From an uncultured Dokdonia sp. (GTDB lineage Bacteria > Bacteroidota > Bacteroidia > Flavobacteriales > Flavobacteriaceae): a DNA stretch of 64,000 nucleotides. A program made the position numbers and the translations under genes. Numbering within the stretch: the stretch's first letter is position 1; every line of letters begins with the position of its first letter. Of this stretch, positions 36,912 through 46,943 are shown piece after piece. The stretch is taken from positions 434,001 through 498,000 of the forward strand of contig NZ_CANMDS010000002.1 of NCBI RefSeq assembly GCF_947496725.1, read 5' to 3'. Under the pieces are notes generated by a model. That model worked only from the letters and a program-made list of their open reading frames with translations, was not told the DNA's origin and made no database searches.

Positions 36912-38489
36912 ATGGCAGAAGTTAAACCAGCAGAAGTTTCGGCAATTTTAAAGAAACAACTTTCAGGTTTTGAAGCAACAGCTTCCCTTGACGAAGTAGG
37001 AACAGTACTAACTGTGGGTGATGGTATCGCTCGTATTTACGGACTTGCAAACGCACAATATGGTGAGCTTGTAGAGTTTGAAAGCGGTCTTGAGGCAATT
37101 GTTCTTAACCTTGAAGAAGATAACGTAGGGGTTGTACTCTTAGGTACTTCTTCATCTATTAAAGAAGGTGATACCGTAAAACGTACACAACGTATCGCAT
37201 CTATCCAGGTAGGTGAGGGTATTACTGGACGTGTGGTAAACACGTTAGGTCTTCCTATTGATGGAAAGGGACCTATCGCTGGAGAAACTTATGAGATGCC
37301 ACTTGAGCGTAAAGCGCCTGGTGTTGTTTTTCGTGAGCCAGTAACAGAGCCATTACAAACGGGTATTAAGGCAATTGATGCTATGATACCAGTAGGTAGA
37401 GGGCAGCGTGAGCTTGTAATTGGTGACCGTCAGACAGGTAAGTCTACTGTTTGTATTGACACTATCCTTAACCAAAAAGAATTTTACGATGCTGGTGAGC
37501 CAGTACACTGTATATATGTAGCTATTGGACAGAAAGCTTCTACTGTTGCACTTATTGCACAAGTACTAGAAGATGCTGGAGCAATGGCATACACAACTAT
37601 CGTAGCGGCAAATGCATCAGATCCTGCAGCAATGCAAGTATATGCACCATTTGCAGGAGCTGCAATTGGAGAGTACTTTAGAGATACAGGTCGTCCTGCT
37701 TTAATCATTTATGATGATTTATCTAAGCAAGCAGTTGCATACCGTGAGGTATCACTTCTTCTTCGTCGTCCACCGGGACGTGAGGCATACCCTGGAGATG
37801 TATTCTTCTTACACTCTAGATTACTTGAGCGTGCTGCAAAGGTGATTAATGATGATGCTATTGCAAAAACAATGAATGACCTTCCAGATAGTCTTAAACC
37901 TATCGTAAAAGGTGGAGGATCACTTACTGCACTTCCTATCATTGAGACACAAGCGGGTGACGTATCTGCTTATATCCCTACAAACGTAATTTCTATTACA
38001 GATGGGCAGATCTTCTTAGATGGAGATTTATTTAACTCAGGTGTACGTCCTGCTATTAACGTAGGTATCTCGGTATCACGTGTAGGTGGTAACGCACAGA
38101 TTAAGTCAATGAAGAAAGTATCTGGTACACTTAAGCTTGATCAAGCAGCTTTCCGTGAACTAGAAGCGTTTGCAAAGTTTGGATCAGATCTAGATGCTGC
38201 TACCCTTAACGTAATTGAAAAAGGAAAGCGTAACGTAGAGATACTTAAGCAAGCAGAAAACACGCCATTTACAGTAGAGGATCAAATTGCAATTATTTAT
38301 GCAGGATCTAAAAACTTATTACGTGACGTGCCTGTAAACAGAGTTAAAGAATTTGAAGCAGAATATATCGAGTTCTTAAACGCAAAGCACAGAGGTATCC
38401 TTGATACACTTAAGTCTGGAAAGCTTACAGATGAAGTTACAGATACACTTGTAGCAGTAGCAAAAGACCTATCTGCTAACTATAACTAG
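36912..38489 (+). CDS. atpA: ATP synthase F1 subunit alpha
   Basis: 525 residues. Seen: Walker [10 protein letters not shown], the conserved [11 protein letters not shown] lead-in, and [29 protein letters not shown] containing the family signature. It carries the non-catalytic nucleotide sites and pairs with beta, which is not encoded in this window. The coding sequence lacks any copy of the iterated palindrome although both flanking gaps hold partial ones. Confidence 0.99.
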   Translation: MAEVKPAEVSAILKKQLSGFEATASLDEVGTVLTVGDGIARIYGLANAQYGELVEFESGLEAIVLNLEEDNVGVVLLGTSSSIKEGDTVKRTQRIASIQVGEGITGRVVNTLGLPIDGKGPIAGETYEMPLERKAPGVVFREPVTEPLQTGIKAIDAMIPVGRGQRELVIGDRQTGKSTVCIDTILNQKEFYDAGEPVHCIYVAIGQKASTVALIAQVLEDAGAMAYTTIVAANASDPAAMQVYAPFAGAAIGEYFRDTGRPALIIYDDLSKQAVAYREVSLLLRRPPGREAYPGDVFFLHSRLLERAAKVINDDAIAKTMNDLPDSLKPIVKGGGSLTALPIIETQAGDVSAYIPTNVISITDGQIFLDGDLFNSGVRPAINVGISVSRVGGNAQIKSMKKVSGTLKLDQAAFRELEAFAKFGSDLDAATLNVIEKGKRNVEILKQAENTPFTVEDQIAIIYAGSKNLLRDVPVNRVKEFEAEYIEFLNAKHRGILDTLKSGKLTDEVTDTLVAVAKDLSANYN

Positions 38490-38497
38490 TAGAATTT

Positions 38498-38510
38498 CGC
38501 TTTCGCGAAA
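38498..38510. repeat. Decayed copy of the iterated palindrome (atpA-atpG gap)
   Basis: CGCTTTCGCGAAA intact, right flank lost; 8 bases after the atpA stop codon. Confidence 0.65.
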
Positions 38511-38526
38511 AATATAATTCAACAAC

Positions 38527-38544
38527 TCCCGCGCAAGCGGGAGA
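38527..38544 (+). other. GC-rich hairpin with GCAA tetraloop in the atpA-atpG gap
   Basis: CTCCCGC-GCAA-GCGGGAG, a perfect 7-base stem closed by a GNRA tetraloop in an otherwise AT-rich gap. A wider pairing AGACTTG (38543-38549)/CAAGTCT (38577-38583) overlaps its end. Probably an mRNA processing or stability element. Confidence 0.65.
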
Positions 38545-38610
38545 CTTGTCAAAATTAAAGACAAATCGTGCCTAGCAAGTCTTACTTGTAAACACGGGAA
38601 TTTATACAAG

Positions 38611-39474
38611 ATGGCAAACTTAAAGGAAATAAGAAACAGAATTTCATCAGTATCTTCTACGATGCAGATTACCAGTGCTATGAAAATGGTATCTGCTGCA
38701 AAGTTGAAGAAAGCACAAGATGCAATTACAGCAATGCGCCCATATTCTGATAAGCTTACTGAGCTTTTACAGAACTTAAGTGCAACGCTAGAAGGAGATT
38801 CTGGAAGCAAACTCGCAGAAGATCGTGAGATTAATAAGGTACTTATTGTAGCTATTTCATCAAACAGAGGTCTTGCAGGAGCTTTTAATACAAACATTAT
38901 TAAAGGTGTAAATGCACGTGTTGCTGCAAAGTATGCTGGCAAAGAAGTGCACCTAGTAACCTTAGGTAAAAAAGCAGATGCTATACTTGGTAAGACTTTT
39001 AAGGTAATCGAAAATAACAATGATATTTACGATGATCTTACTTTTGATAACGTATCAGCTATTGCAGAAGATTTAATGGCTCGTTTTGAAGCTGGTGAGT
39101 ATGATCGTATAGACATCATTTACAACAAGTTTAAAAATGCAGCAACGCAAATTGTTACTCCTGAGCAGTTTCTACCTATCGTAGCAACCGTACAAGAAGA
39201 AACAACTGCCACTGCAGATTATATTTTTGAGCCGTCTAAAGAAGAGATTGTAGAGGGATTAATTCCTAAAGCATTAAAGACACAGCTTTTTAAAGGTATA
39301 AGAGACTCTGTAGCGTCAGAACACGGTGCACGTATGACTGCGATGCACAAAGCAACAGATAACGCAACAGAGCTTAGAGATGCGCTTAAGTTGCAATATA
39401 ACAAAGCACGTCAAGCGGCTATTACAAACGAGATACTCGAGATTGTAGGTGGTGCAGAAGCTTTAAATAACTAA
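38611..39474 (+). CDS. atpG: ATP synthase F1 subunit gamma
   Basis: 287 residues. N-terminal MANLKEIRNRISSVSSTMQITSAMKMVSAAKL and the C-terminal ARQAAITNEILEIVGGAEAL are the paired coiled-coil helices of the rotor. ISSNRGLAGAFNTNI is also conserved. It is the last ATP synthase gene here; beta and epsilon must be elsewhere, as is usual in Bacteroidota. Confidence 0.98.
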   Translation: MANLKEIRNRISSVSSTMQITSAMKMVSAAKLKKAQDAITAMRPYSDKLTELLQNLSATLEGDSGSKLAEDREINKVLIVAISSNRGLAGAFNTNIIKGVNARVAAKYAGKEVHLVTLGKKADAILGKTFKVIENNNDIYDDLTFDNVSAIAEDLMARFEAGEYDRIDIIYNKFKNAATQIVTPEQFLPIVATVQEETTATADYIFEPSKEEIVEGLIPKALKTQLFKGIRDSVASEHGARMTAMHKATDNATELRDALKLQYNKARQAAITNEILEIVGGAEALNN

Positions 39475-39498
39475 TAAGTAGCAATTACTTTCATTATA

Positions 39499-39533
39499 AA
39501 AAAATCCCGAATCATTTGATTCGGGATTTTTTT
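39499..39533 (+). terminator. Rho-independent terminator of the ATP synthase operon
   Basis: AAAATCCCGAATCA/TGATTCGGGATTTT stem followed by a T run, 25 bases after atpG. Confidence 0.9.
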
Positions 39534-39540
39534 ATGCCTA

Positions 39541-39734
39541 ATTGAAACGTGATGTAGGTACGTTTTAAATGCGTCTCTTTTAAAATATCGACCCGTTTTA
39601 CGGGTGATAATAGAGTAAACGATTATCGGTTTTCACCTATTTATTGATGAAGCTAGTTATATTTAAATTCTTTCTTCACAATTATTTTGGTTTGAGTGTA
39701 AACCTCGAGGTGTCTATGATCTCGAGGTTTTCTT
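39541..39734 (+). ncRNA. Candidate small RNA region with its own terminator
   Basis: Between the atpG terminator and the next gene's leader there is no supported ORF. The region contains ACCCG-TTTTA-CGGGT (39591-39605) and ends in a second terminator, AAACCTCGAG (39700-39709)/CTCGAGGTTT (39721-39730) plus T's. An isolated terminator with no gene before it suggests a short transcript. No promoter of the TAnnTTTG type was found, and no known RNA family was recognised. Confidence 0.3.
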
Positions 39735-39735
39735 T
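39700..39735 (+). terminator. Orphan rho-independent terminator
   Basis: Perfect 10-base stem AAACCTCGAG/CTCGAGGTTT followed by TCTTTTG. The nearest upstream gene, atpG, already has a terminator. Confidence 0.75.
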
Positions 39736-39812
39736 TGTAAGACGAAGTCTAATTGTTGTTTACTATCGTATCTTGGAATGAGATTTGTATATTACTCATA
39801 AACAACCATCAT

Positions 39813-40334
39813 ATGTATAAACTATTTACAGTTTTGAGCCTAGCAGTTAGTTCTTTGTTATTAACGCAATGCAAGTCTGCATCATCTATAGAAAATCAAG
39901 AAATAATGACTTTGTCCACACCTTCATTTGCTTCTGTAGCCGCTCATTATAATACGTATGTTGCCGGTGTGCAGGGTGGTGGTACGGGTATTGAATTTTA
40001 TATACCTACAGAGGTAGCTTCAACAATTACAATGGAGAAAATCTTCTTTCGCGAAAGCGCAGGTAGACTTATGAAATCTAATACAGGTTATGTTGCACGG
40101 TTTAGAACAGATAAAGGCTTAGATCAGGATGTTGTGATGTCTAATAATGCAAATGAAGAAGCTGTAAATACACCTCCAGTGGTAAATGATACATTTCCAT
40201 TTGCCCTTACAAATGATCAAGCAGGGCTTATCTATAAAGATAATGGGGTTGTGAAGTACTGTATCTTGTCTAACATAAAGGAGCGCGACTCAAAAGCCTA
40301 CCCACAACAACGACCAAGAGGAAATGGCTACTAG
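39813..40334 (+). CDS. Hypothetical lipoprotein
   Basis: 173 residues. Start MYKLFTVLSL at 39813 gives a lipoprotein signal with lipobox LLTQC at about 15-19, so a longer in-frame start is rejected. The mature part is soluble, with TPPVVNDTFPFALTNDQAGLIYKDNG and a proline/arginine-rich end. A decayed palindrome encodes FRESA. Family not recognised; it would be anchored to a membrane on the periplasmic or outer side. Confidence 0.65.
   Translation: MYKLFTVLSLAVSSLLLTQCKSASSIENQEIMTLSTPSFASVAAHYNTYVAGVQGGGTGIEFYIPTEVASTITMEKIFFRESAGRLMKSNTGYVARFRTDKGLDQDVVMSNNANEEAVNTPPVVNDTFPFALTNDQAGLIYKDNGVVKYCILSNIKERDSKAYPQQRPRGNGY
40046..40059. repeat. Decayed iterated palindrome
   Basis: CTTTCGCGAAAGCG with the left GC replaced by TT; read as FFRESA in a lipoprotein gene. 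Confidence 0.6.
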
Positions 40335-40353
40335 ATACTAGGGTTAATTTCTG

Positions 40354-40361
40354 TATTTTTA
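40354..40361 (+). promoter_or_regulatory. Possible -7 element TATTTTTA
   Basis: Seven of eight bases of TAnnTTTG, 21 bases before the TTG start of the flippase gene. Confidence 0.35.
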
Positions 40362-40381
40362 GCCTATAAATTCCTTCCTCT

Positions 40382-41845
40382 TTGAGCGCTCTTAAAAATC
40401 TTTTTAAACACACGTTTATTTATGGCCTGGCAACAGTTTTGCCTAGAGTTCTCACGGCTCTATTAACGCGATTGTATACTGGTTACTTGCCAGATACAGA
40501 TGCTTTTGGAGAGATGACTATTGTGTTTTCATATATAATGATTTTTAACGTGCTGCTTACTTATGGTATGGAGACAGCCTTTTTTAGGTTTTTTAATGAT
40601 GAAATGCATACTAAAAAAACACTATCAACCTCTTTACTTGGTTTGCTAGGGTCTACCATTTTATTTGTTATTATAGCATTTACTGGGATAGATGCACTCT
40701 CAAGTATATCTGATGTTCCTGCGCAATACTGGAGATGGGTGATTTTAGTCATAGCGTTTGACACGCTTGCGGTAATACCCTTTGCATATATGCGAGCTCA
40801 AAATATGAGTATGCGCTATGCACTTATAAAGTTACTTAACGTTATTATTTCTACAGGATTATCTGTGGTATTTCTTGTGTGGTTACCGCAGTTAGATAGT
40901 ATAAACAGTTATTTACCCACAGATAAAATTGAGCTTGCATTTATTGCATTTTGCATACCTAGTTTTTTGATACTACTTATCGTGATAAAGCCCTATTTTA
41001 CAAGATGGTCTTTTGATACGATTTTATTTAAAAAAATGCTTGCCTACGGTGCTCCCGTACTTATTGCAGGTCTTGCCTTTGCTGTAAATGAATCCTTTGA
41101 CAAGATTCTATTAGAAAAGTTACTACCAGAAAATATTGCAGAGAGTGAAGTGGGAATTTATGGTGCGTGTTATAAACTTTCAATAGGGATGACGCTGTTT
41201 GCCACAGCTTTTAGAATAGGGATAGAGCCCTTCTTTTTTAGCGAGGCAAAAAATGAAAACGCACATTATATGTATGCTCAAATCACAAAGGCATTTGTGG
41301 TTCTTGGTGCCATTGCGCTATTTGTCTATGTAGTACTTGTAGATGTGGTAAAAGTAATCCTTCTAGACGACCCTGCTTACTGGGAGGCTATGAATATTGT
41401 GCCACTTATACTCGTAGCATACCTGTTTTTTGGAGTTTATCAAACGCTGTCCGTCTGGTATAAAGTAACAGATAAAACTAGATATGGCGCTTATATTTCG
41501 GTTGCAGGGGCATTACTTACCATAGTGATAAATGTCTTACTTATCCCAAAAATAGGATATCTAGCCAGTGCCATTGCTACCTGTGCAGCATACACCTTGA
41601 TGATGGTAACATCATATATAATGGGTCGCAAACATTTAGCAATCCCTTATGACCTAAAAAATATACTTTTGTACCTCGTGTTAAGTATCGCATTGTCTAG
41701 TCTATATTTTTATGGATTTAGAGATTACTTTGGCGTGGGTAGCTTGAGACTGTATCTTGTAGGAGCTGTAATGACCGTATTATTGATTGGTGTAATAAGC
41801 TTCCGCGAAAAAGAGCTACTCTTGCGTATATCAAAAAGAAAATGA
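40382..41845 (+). CDS. Polysaccharide/lipid flippase (MATE/Wzx-like)
   Basis: 487 residues with fourteen likely membrane helices. N-terminal LKNLFKHTFIYGLATVLPRVLTALLTRLYTGYLP is the pattern of oligosaccharide flippases. Start is TTG. It heads a conserved-looking run with dut, a nucleotidyltransferase, TPR, DUF4292 and EnvC-like genes, so it may export a cell-envelope lipid-linked intermediate rather than O-antigen. The substrate is inferred only from context. A full 20-base palindrome starts one base after its stop. Confidence 0.85.
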   Translation: MSALKNLFKHTFIYGLATVLPRVLTALLTRLYTGYLPDTDAFGEMTIVFSYIMIFNVLLTYGMETAFFRFFNDEMHTKKTLSTSLLGLLGSTILFVIIAFTGIDALSSISDVPAQYWRWVILVIAFDTLAVIPFAYMRAQNMSMRYALIKLLNVIISTGLSVVFLVWLPQLDSINSYLPTDKIELAFIAFCIPSFLILLIVIKPYFTRWSFDTILFKKMLAYGAPVLIAGLAFAVNESFDKILLEKLLPENIAESEVGIYGACYKLSIGMTLFATAFRIGIEPFFFSEAKNENAHYMYAQITKAFVVLGAIALFVYVVLVDVVKVILLDDPAYWEAMNIVPLILVAYLFFGVYQTLSVWYKVTDKTRYGAYISVAGALLTIVINVLLIPKIGYLASAIATCAAYTLMMVTSYIMGRKHLAIPYDLKNILLYLVLSIALSSLYFYGFRDYFGVGSLRLYLVGAVMTVLLIGVISFREKELLLRISKRK

Positions 41846-41846
41846 G

Positions 41847-41866
41847 TACGCTTTCGCGAAAGCGTA
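41847..41866. repeat. Iterated palindrome, intergenic 20-base form
   Basis: Begins one base after the flippase stop codon. Confidence 0.95.
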
Positions 41867-41917
41867 ATTAAAAAATAATAGTATCTCAGTACGAGAATAA
41901 GTTAGAAAGAAGAACAA

Positions 41918-42352
41918 ATGAAAATAAAGGTTATAAATAAAAGTGCACACGCACTTCCTCACTATGAAACCATTGCTAGTGCAGGAATGGATTTGCGTGC
42001 AAATATCACAGAGTCAATCACGATAGGACCGTTAGAAAGAGCTATTGTTCCTACGGGAATATTTATGGAGCTACCAGTAGGTGTAGAGGCTCAAGTAAGA
42101 CCACGTAGTGGCCTAGCTGCAAAAAAGGGCGTGACTGTGCTCAATGCTCCTGGAACCATAGATGCAGATTATAGAGGGGAAGTGGGAGTAATCCTTGTGA
42201 ACCTATCTAATGAACCGTTTACAATTGAAAATGGTGAACGCATTGCACAAATGGTCATTGCAAAGCACGAGCAAGGACAATGGGAAGAAGTGACAGAACT
42301 TTCAACCACAGATCGTGGTGAAGGCGGTTTTGGGAGTACAGGGGTAAAATAA
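41918..42352 (+). CDS. dut: dUTP diphosphatase
   Basis: 144 residues. Seen: [33 protein letters not shown] with the catalytic aspartate and tyrosine, RIAQMVI and the C-terminal [10 protein letters not shown] that closes over the substrate. All five motifs of the trimeric dUTPases are present. It hydrolyses dUTP to dUMP, keeping uracil out of DNA. Confidence 0.97.
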   Translation: MKIKVINKSAHALPHYETIASAGMDLRANITESITIGPLERAIVPTGIFMELPVGVEAQVRPRSGLAAKKGVTVLNAPGTIDADYRGEVGVILVNLSNEPFTIENGERIAQMVIAKHEQGQWEEVTELSTTDRGEGGFGSTGVK

Positions 42353-42405
42353 GAAATGACACCTAGCAACATAATAGCAACCTTATTATAGAAAAATTTA
42401 TATAA

Positions 42406-43425
42406 ATGAAAATAATAGTACCAATGGCCGGTCTAGGCTCTAGATTGCGACCACATAGTTTAACCATACCAAAACCATTAATTCCTGTAGCGGGAGCGCC
42501 TATTGTACACAGACTTGTACGAGATATTGCAAAGATCTTAAAGCAACCTATAGACGAGATTGCTTTTGTACTAGGAGACCCTACATTTTTTGGTGATGCT
42601 GTAATTGCACAACTTGAAGAGCTTGCAGAAAGTCTTGGAGCAAAAGCATCTATTTATCGCCAGGGAGCTCCATTAGGAACTGGTCACGCTATTATGAGTG
42701 CAGAACCATCTTTAAGTGGTCCAGCGGTAATAGCTTATGCAGATGCGCTTATACGCGCAGACTTGGAACTAGATCCTGAGGCAGATAGTGTAATCTGGAC
42801 TAAGAAAGTGCCTAACCCAGAAGCTTACGGAGTTGTAAAACTTAATGAGAAAGATGAGATTGTAGAGCTTGTAGAGAAGCCAGAAACCTTTGTGTCTGAT
42901 CAAGCGGTGATAGGTATATATTATTTTAAGGATGTAGCCGTTCTTAAAGAGAAGCTTCAAGAAGTTCTTGATGAAAACCTTATGAATGGAGGTGAGTACC
43001 AGATTAACGATGGTATTAAGAAAATGATGGCAGAAGGTCGTATTTTCAAAACTGGAACCGTTACAGAGTGGATGGATTGTGGTAATAAAGAGGTTGCCAT
43101 AGATACTAATTCTAAGATGTTACAGTTTTTACACGATGAGAAGGAAGAGCAACTAATAGCAGACTCAGTGGTAAATGAAAATTCAACTATTATTGAGCCT
43201 TGTTTTATAGGTGAAAACGTAGTTCTTAAAAATTGTACCATAGGTCCAGGTGTTGCGATAGGAGCTGGCACAACTATTGAAGATAGTACCATAAGTCACA
43301 GCTTAATCCAGCAAGATAGTTTGATAAAAAACGCACAGTGGACAGAAGCGATGATAGGTAATAAAGTACAATATAACGGAGAACACACACGCGTAAGTCT
43401 AGGGGATTACACGGTGATGAAATAA
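42406..43425 (+). CDS. Sugar-1-phosphate nucleotidyltransferase
   Basis: 339 residues. N-terminal MAGLGSRLRPHSLTIPKPLIPVAG is the nucleotide-binding signature of NDP-sugar pyrophosphorylases. EKPETFVSDQAVIGIYYF and GEYQINDGI follow. The C-terminus has hexapeptide-like repeats (CFIGENVVLKNCTIGPGVAIGAGTTIEDSTI). It makes an NDP-sugar from a sugar-1-phosphate; the sugar and base are not decided by these motifs (glucose and dTTP/UTP are commonest). Confidence 0.88.
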   Translation: MKIIVPMAGLGSRLRPHSLTIPKPLIPVAGAPIVHRLVRDIAKILKQPIDEIAFVLGDPTFFGDAVIAQLEELAESLGAKASIYRQGAPLGTGHAIMSAEPSLSGPAVIAYADALIRADLELDPEADSVIWTKKVPNPEAYGVVKLNEKDEIVELVEKPETFVSDQAVIGIYYFKDVAVLKEKLQEVLDENLMNGGEYQINDGIKKMMAEGRIFKTGTVTEWMDCGNKEVAIDTNSKMLQFLHDEKEEQLIADSVVNENSTIIEPCFIGENVVLKNCTIGPGVAIGAGTTIEDSTISHSLIQQDSLIKNAQWTEAMIGNKVQYNGEHTRVSLGDYTVMK

Positions 43426-43445
43426 GTTTTATATAATCATATTTA

Positions 43446-44828
43446 ATGAAAAAAGGAATCTACATACTCATACTCACGATCGCTTTTACACTAGTAAAGG
43501 ATCGTGCGTATGGGCAATTCTTAAAAGAAGCAAATCCCTTTGCAGATGAGAATGTAGATGACCTAGGTAATGTTTCAGACGATTTTCAGACATCTTTCTT
43601 TGAAGCATTAAAACAAAAGGGAATTGAGAATTATGAGCGTGCCATTATGGAGCTTAACAAGTGTATCTCAATGTCACCATCTAGTCATCCTATTTTATAT
43701 TTTGAGCGAGGTAAAAATCACGTATTCTTAAAAAAGTATGATGAGGCTGCTTTAGATCTTAATAAGTTTTTAGAACTCGAGCCAAATAATGAAGATGTAC
43801 TAGAAGCATTATATGAAGTCTACTTCCAGCAGCGAGATTATGATGCAGCAGAAACTACTGTAAAAAATCTTATTAATTTTGACGTGCAGTATAAAGAAGA
43901 TCTTGCACGTATTTATACAAGCACAAAAAGATATAACGAGGCGCTAGATCTTATAGATGAGCTTGATGAAGAAATAGGTACAGATATATATCGTGATAGA
44001 TTAAAAAACAGATTGTATCTACTCTCTGGAGATACATCTAGGCAGGTAAAAGCTATAGAGAAAAATATAGCCTCAAACCCTAAAAGTGAAGCAGAGTATC
44101 TTAAACTCATATTGCTTTATAGCGAGCAAGGAAATACGCAAAAAGCTTATGAAACCGCTCTAGAACTTCAAAAGGTAAACCCATATGCAGATGAGGTACA
44201 CCTAGCTCTGTATAAGTTTAATCTCAATGATAATAAAATAGACGAGGCCATAAGCTCTATGCAAAAAGTACTGGAAAGTACTCGTATGAGTGCCGCAGCA
44301 AAGCATCGCGTGCTTAATGACTTTGTGCTATTTGTAAACGGTAACCCACAATATGAACCGCAGTTAGAAAAAGCCATTGCAGTTTTTGACACACAGGTGG
44401 GAGATTCTAATATCTATCAAGAATTAGCCTCTTATTACATTAAAAAAGGAAGTAAGGATAAGGCACTGCCATATCTAAAGAAAGCTTTACAAAGTGATCC
44501 AGAAAATCTCGAGCTTATTAAAAACACAAGCCTTTTACTTTTGGACTCTGGAAGCTTTAAAGATGCCGAAGAGATTGCTGCAAATGCACTAGACCTTTAT
44601 CCATCACAGCCTCTACTATACCTTACTTATGGAGTCGCACTTAATAATCAAGGTAAATTTAAAGCAGCCATAGATCAACTTGAACTAGGCGTAGATTATG
44701 TGATAGATGATGTAAAGATGGAAATAGATTTTTACCAGCAACTAGGCGATGCACATAAAGGAGACGGTAATGCTTCTACAGCAAGTAAATACTACAATAA
44801 AGTAGAACAATTAAAAGCGCAAGGATAA
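43446..44828 (+). CDS. Secreted TPR protein
   Basis: 460 residues with an N-terminal signal peptide (hydrophobic to about 18, cleavage after AYG). Tetratricopeptide repeats run from about residue 55 to the end (for example PSSHPILYFERGKNHVFLKKYDEAALDLNKFLELEPNN). Likely a periplasmic scaffold. It lies 2 bases before a DUF4292 lipoprotein gene, suggesting the two work together at the envelope. Confidence 0.82.
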   Translation: MKKGIYILILTIAFTLVKDRAYGQFLKEANPFADENVDDLGNVSDDFQTSFFEALKQKGIENYERAIMELNKCISMSPSSHPILYFERGKNHVFLKKYDEAALDLNKFLELEPNNEDVLEALYEVYFQQRDYDAAETTVKNLINFDVQYKEDLARIYTSTKRYNEALDLIDELDEEIGTDIYRDRLKNRLYLLSGDTSRQVKAIEKNIASNPKSEAEYLKLILLYSEQGNTQKAYETALELQKVNPYADEVHLALYKFNLNDNKIDEAISSMQKVLESTRMSAAAKHRVLNDFVLFVNGNPQYEPQLEKAIAVFDTQVGDSNIYQELASYYIKKGSKDKALPYLKKALQSDPENLELIKNTSLLLLDSGSFKDAEEIAANALDLYPSQPLLYLTYGVALNNQGKFKAAIDQLELGVDYVIDDVKMEIDFYQQLGDAHKGDGNASTASKYYNKVEQLKAQG

Positions 44829-44830
44829 TA

Positions 44831-45610
44831 ATGAGAAAGCTCGTTTACATTATTTTATTAGTAGCTCTCGCAAGTTGTGGTGCAAAAAAAGCAGCGAGTA
44901 CTAGCACTGCCGAAGATGTCTCTGCAAAAAGACTTATAACTGAGTATTACAACAATGCACTCACTTATAAAACGCTAGATGCCCGTACCAAGATAAAGTA
45001 CAGAGATAAGAAAGGATCAAAGCCTACAGTAACACTTACGATACGCATAGAAAAAGACAAAAAAATCTGGCTAAACGCGTCACTCATTGGTTTTTCTGGT
45101 GCTCGCGCCTTGATTACACCACAAAAGGTACAATTTTATGACAAGCTCAATAATCAATATTTTGATGGAGACTTTACATTTCTTAGTCAGTACTTAGGAG
45201 TAGATATAGATTTTTATCAGTTACAGCGATTGCTTACGGGACAAACTGTTTATGACCTAAGAGAGGGAAAGTATACCTTTAAAGAAACGCAAACGGGTTA
45301 TGAGGTCACACCAAAAAAGCAACTCAAGGAGGCACTCATCTTCTTTGGGATTGCTACTCAAAATTTTGTCACGCAAGAACAGCGCATAGAGCAAACAGAT
45401 GGTAACGGGACTTTAGATATCGCATATGGAAATTACAAAGAGGTAGGTGGTAAGACCTTCCCATTTTCGCTAGATATTCTTGCAGATGATGGTCGCAACC
45501 AGTCACAGGTACAAATCGAGTTTCGTGATATAGATTTAGATGGAGAGGTACGTATGCCGTTTAGTATTCCTTCTGGATATGAAGAAATAAAGCTAGATGC
45601 AAAGAGATAG
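44831..45610 (+). CDS. DUF4292 lipoprotein
   Basis: 259 residues. Lipoprotein signal with lipobox LASC at about 14-17. The rest is beta-rich, with IKYRDKKGSKPTVTLTIRIEKDKKIWLNASLIGFSGARALITPQKVQFYD typical of DUF4292, whose fold is thought to resemble LolB-like lipoprotein carriers. It overlaps the EnvC-like gene by 14 bases. Role in outer-membrane biogenesis is inferred. Confidence 0.85.
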   Translation: MRKLVYIILLVALASCGAKKAASTSTAEDVSAKRLITEYYNNALTYKTLDARTKIKYRDKKGSKPTVTLTIRIEKDKKIWLNASLIGFSGARALITPQKVQFYDKLNNQYFDGDFTFLSQYLGVDIDFYQLQRLLTGQTVYDLREGKYTFKETQTGYEVTPKKQLKEALIFFGIATQNFVTQEQRIEQTDGNGTLDIAYGNYKEVGGKTFPFSLDILADDGRNQSQVQIEFRDIDLDGEVRMPFSIPSGYEEIKLDAKR

Positions 45611-46829
45611 GCGCATATATATAGCTCTTCTGAGTGTTTTTATGATGCTCTTTGCTACGCAAGCAGCTTTTGGGCAGTCTGCAAAGCAAAAGCAGCTAGA
45701 ACAGCGTCGTGAGGCTCTTAAAAGAGAAATGCGACAGTTGCAACGCTTACGCGAAACAAATAAGAAAAAAGAAATATCTATCCTCACCCAAGTAGAAGAT
45801 CTGGACACCCAGATAAGACTACGCTCAGATCTCATACGAGTTACAAATAGTCAAGCCAATTTATTGTCAAGAGAGATTAATGAAAATCTCGTAAAGATGG
45901 AAAACCTCCGTAAGGAGCTCGCCATATTAAAAGAAGATTATGGTGAGATGATACGCAAGTCGTATAAAAGTAAAAGTGGACAAAGCAAGGTGATGTTTTT
46001 ACTCTCTAGTGAAGATTTTAAGCAAGCTTACAAGCGTGTACAGTATATGAAGCAGTATGCAAACTACCGCAAGAAGCAAGGTGAGCAAATCAAAGAACGC
46101 ACAATACTTATACAAGAGACTAATAAAAAACTAGTCAAGCAAAAAGCAGACAAAGAAACCCTAATTGCCGAAAATAGAACGGCAAAAAAGGAACTAGATA
46201 AAGAAAAGCAACGCCAGGACCTACTCATAAAAGAAATACGTAAAGAGTCTAGTACCTATATCGCTCAGATTAAAAAGAAACAAAAGGAGGCAGATCGCAT
46301 AGACAGACAGATAGATAAGCTCATTGCAGATGCTATTGCTGCTAGTAATAAAAAAGCAGGTAAATCTACAAGCAGTAAGACATTTGCTCTCACACCAGCA
46401 GAGGTTACACTCGCAAAAGAGTTTTCTAGTAATAAAGGTAGACTCATATGGCCAGTAGAGCGTGGCCGCGTGGTAAGACCTTACGGTAAGTCTGCACACC
46501 CTACCTTACCCGGGATAACTTTAAGCAATAGTGGTGTAGATATAGAAACTACAGAAAATGCTACTGTAAGAGCCATCTTTGAGGGAGAGGTAACTTCTAT
46601 ACAAGACGCAAAGGGAGCAAACATTGCTATTATCATAAGGCACGGTGATTATCTTACTACCTATTTTAATCTTAAAAATATTAAAGTAAAACTAGGTCAA
46701 AAAGTAACTCTTAAACAGCCACTAGGTGAAGTCTCTCGTAATGCATTTACGGGCAAGAGCATTCTTAAATTTAGGGTAAGTAAAAACCAGACCAAGCTCA
46801 ACCCTACACAGTGGATAAGTAGACGATAG
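45597..46829 (+). CDS. EnvC-like murein hydrolase activator (degenerate LytM)
   Basis: 410 residues: signal peptide (cleaved near AFGQ, about 26), a long coiled coil at about 30-250, and a C-terminal LytM/M23 domain at about 285-405. The zinc ligands are lost: the usual H-x-G-x-D position reads NSGVD, and the usual H-x-H region reads YFNL. So it should not cleave peptidoglycan itself but activate an amidase, as EnvC does in Escherichia coli. The start overlaps the DUF4292 gene. Confidence 0.88.
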   Translation: MQRDRRIYIALLSVFMMLFATQAAFGQSAKQKQLEQRREALKREMRQLQRLRETNKKKEISILTQVEDLDTQIRLRSDLIRVTNSQANLLSREINENLVKMENLRKELAILKEDYGEMIRKSYKSKSGQSKVMFLLSSEDFKQAYKRVQYMKQYANYRKKQGEQIKERTILIQETNKKLVKQKADKETLIAENRTAKKELDKEKQRQDLLIKEIRKESSTYIAQIKKKQKEADRIDRQIDKLIADAIAASNKKAGKSTSSKTFALTPAEVTLAKEFSSNKGRLIWPVERGRVVRPYGKSAHPTLPGITLSNSGVDIETTENATVRAIFEGEVTSIQDAKGANIAIIIRHGDYLTTYFNLKNIKVKLGQKVTLKQPLGEVSRNAFTGKSILKFRVSKNQTKLNPTQWISRR

Positions 46830-46838
46830 CTGCTGGTT

Positions 46839-46858
46839 TACGCTTTCGCGAAAGCGTA
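46839..46858. repeat. Iterated palindrome, intergenic 20-base form
   Basis: Begins 9 bases after the stop codon of the EnvC-like gene. Confidence 0.95.
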
Positions 46859-46943
46859 CTTCTAAATATCATTTGGCATTTCATTTATATTTTTTGTAAT
46901 AAGCTTAACACAAGCGAGTTACATAAGTTTTAAATTTAGGGCT

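Noticed and set aside
42957-43292. Long minus-strand ORF inside the nucleotidyltransferase gene
   Set aside because: Fully inside a well-supported gene, with serine-rich shadow composition.
45597-46829. Active M23 zinc peptidase
   Set aside because: The metal-binding histidines are replaced (NSGVD, YFNL), so an EnvC-like activator is the better reading.
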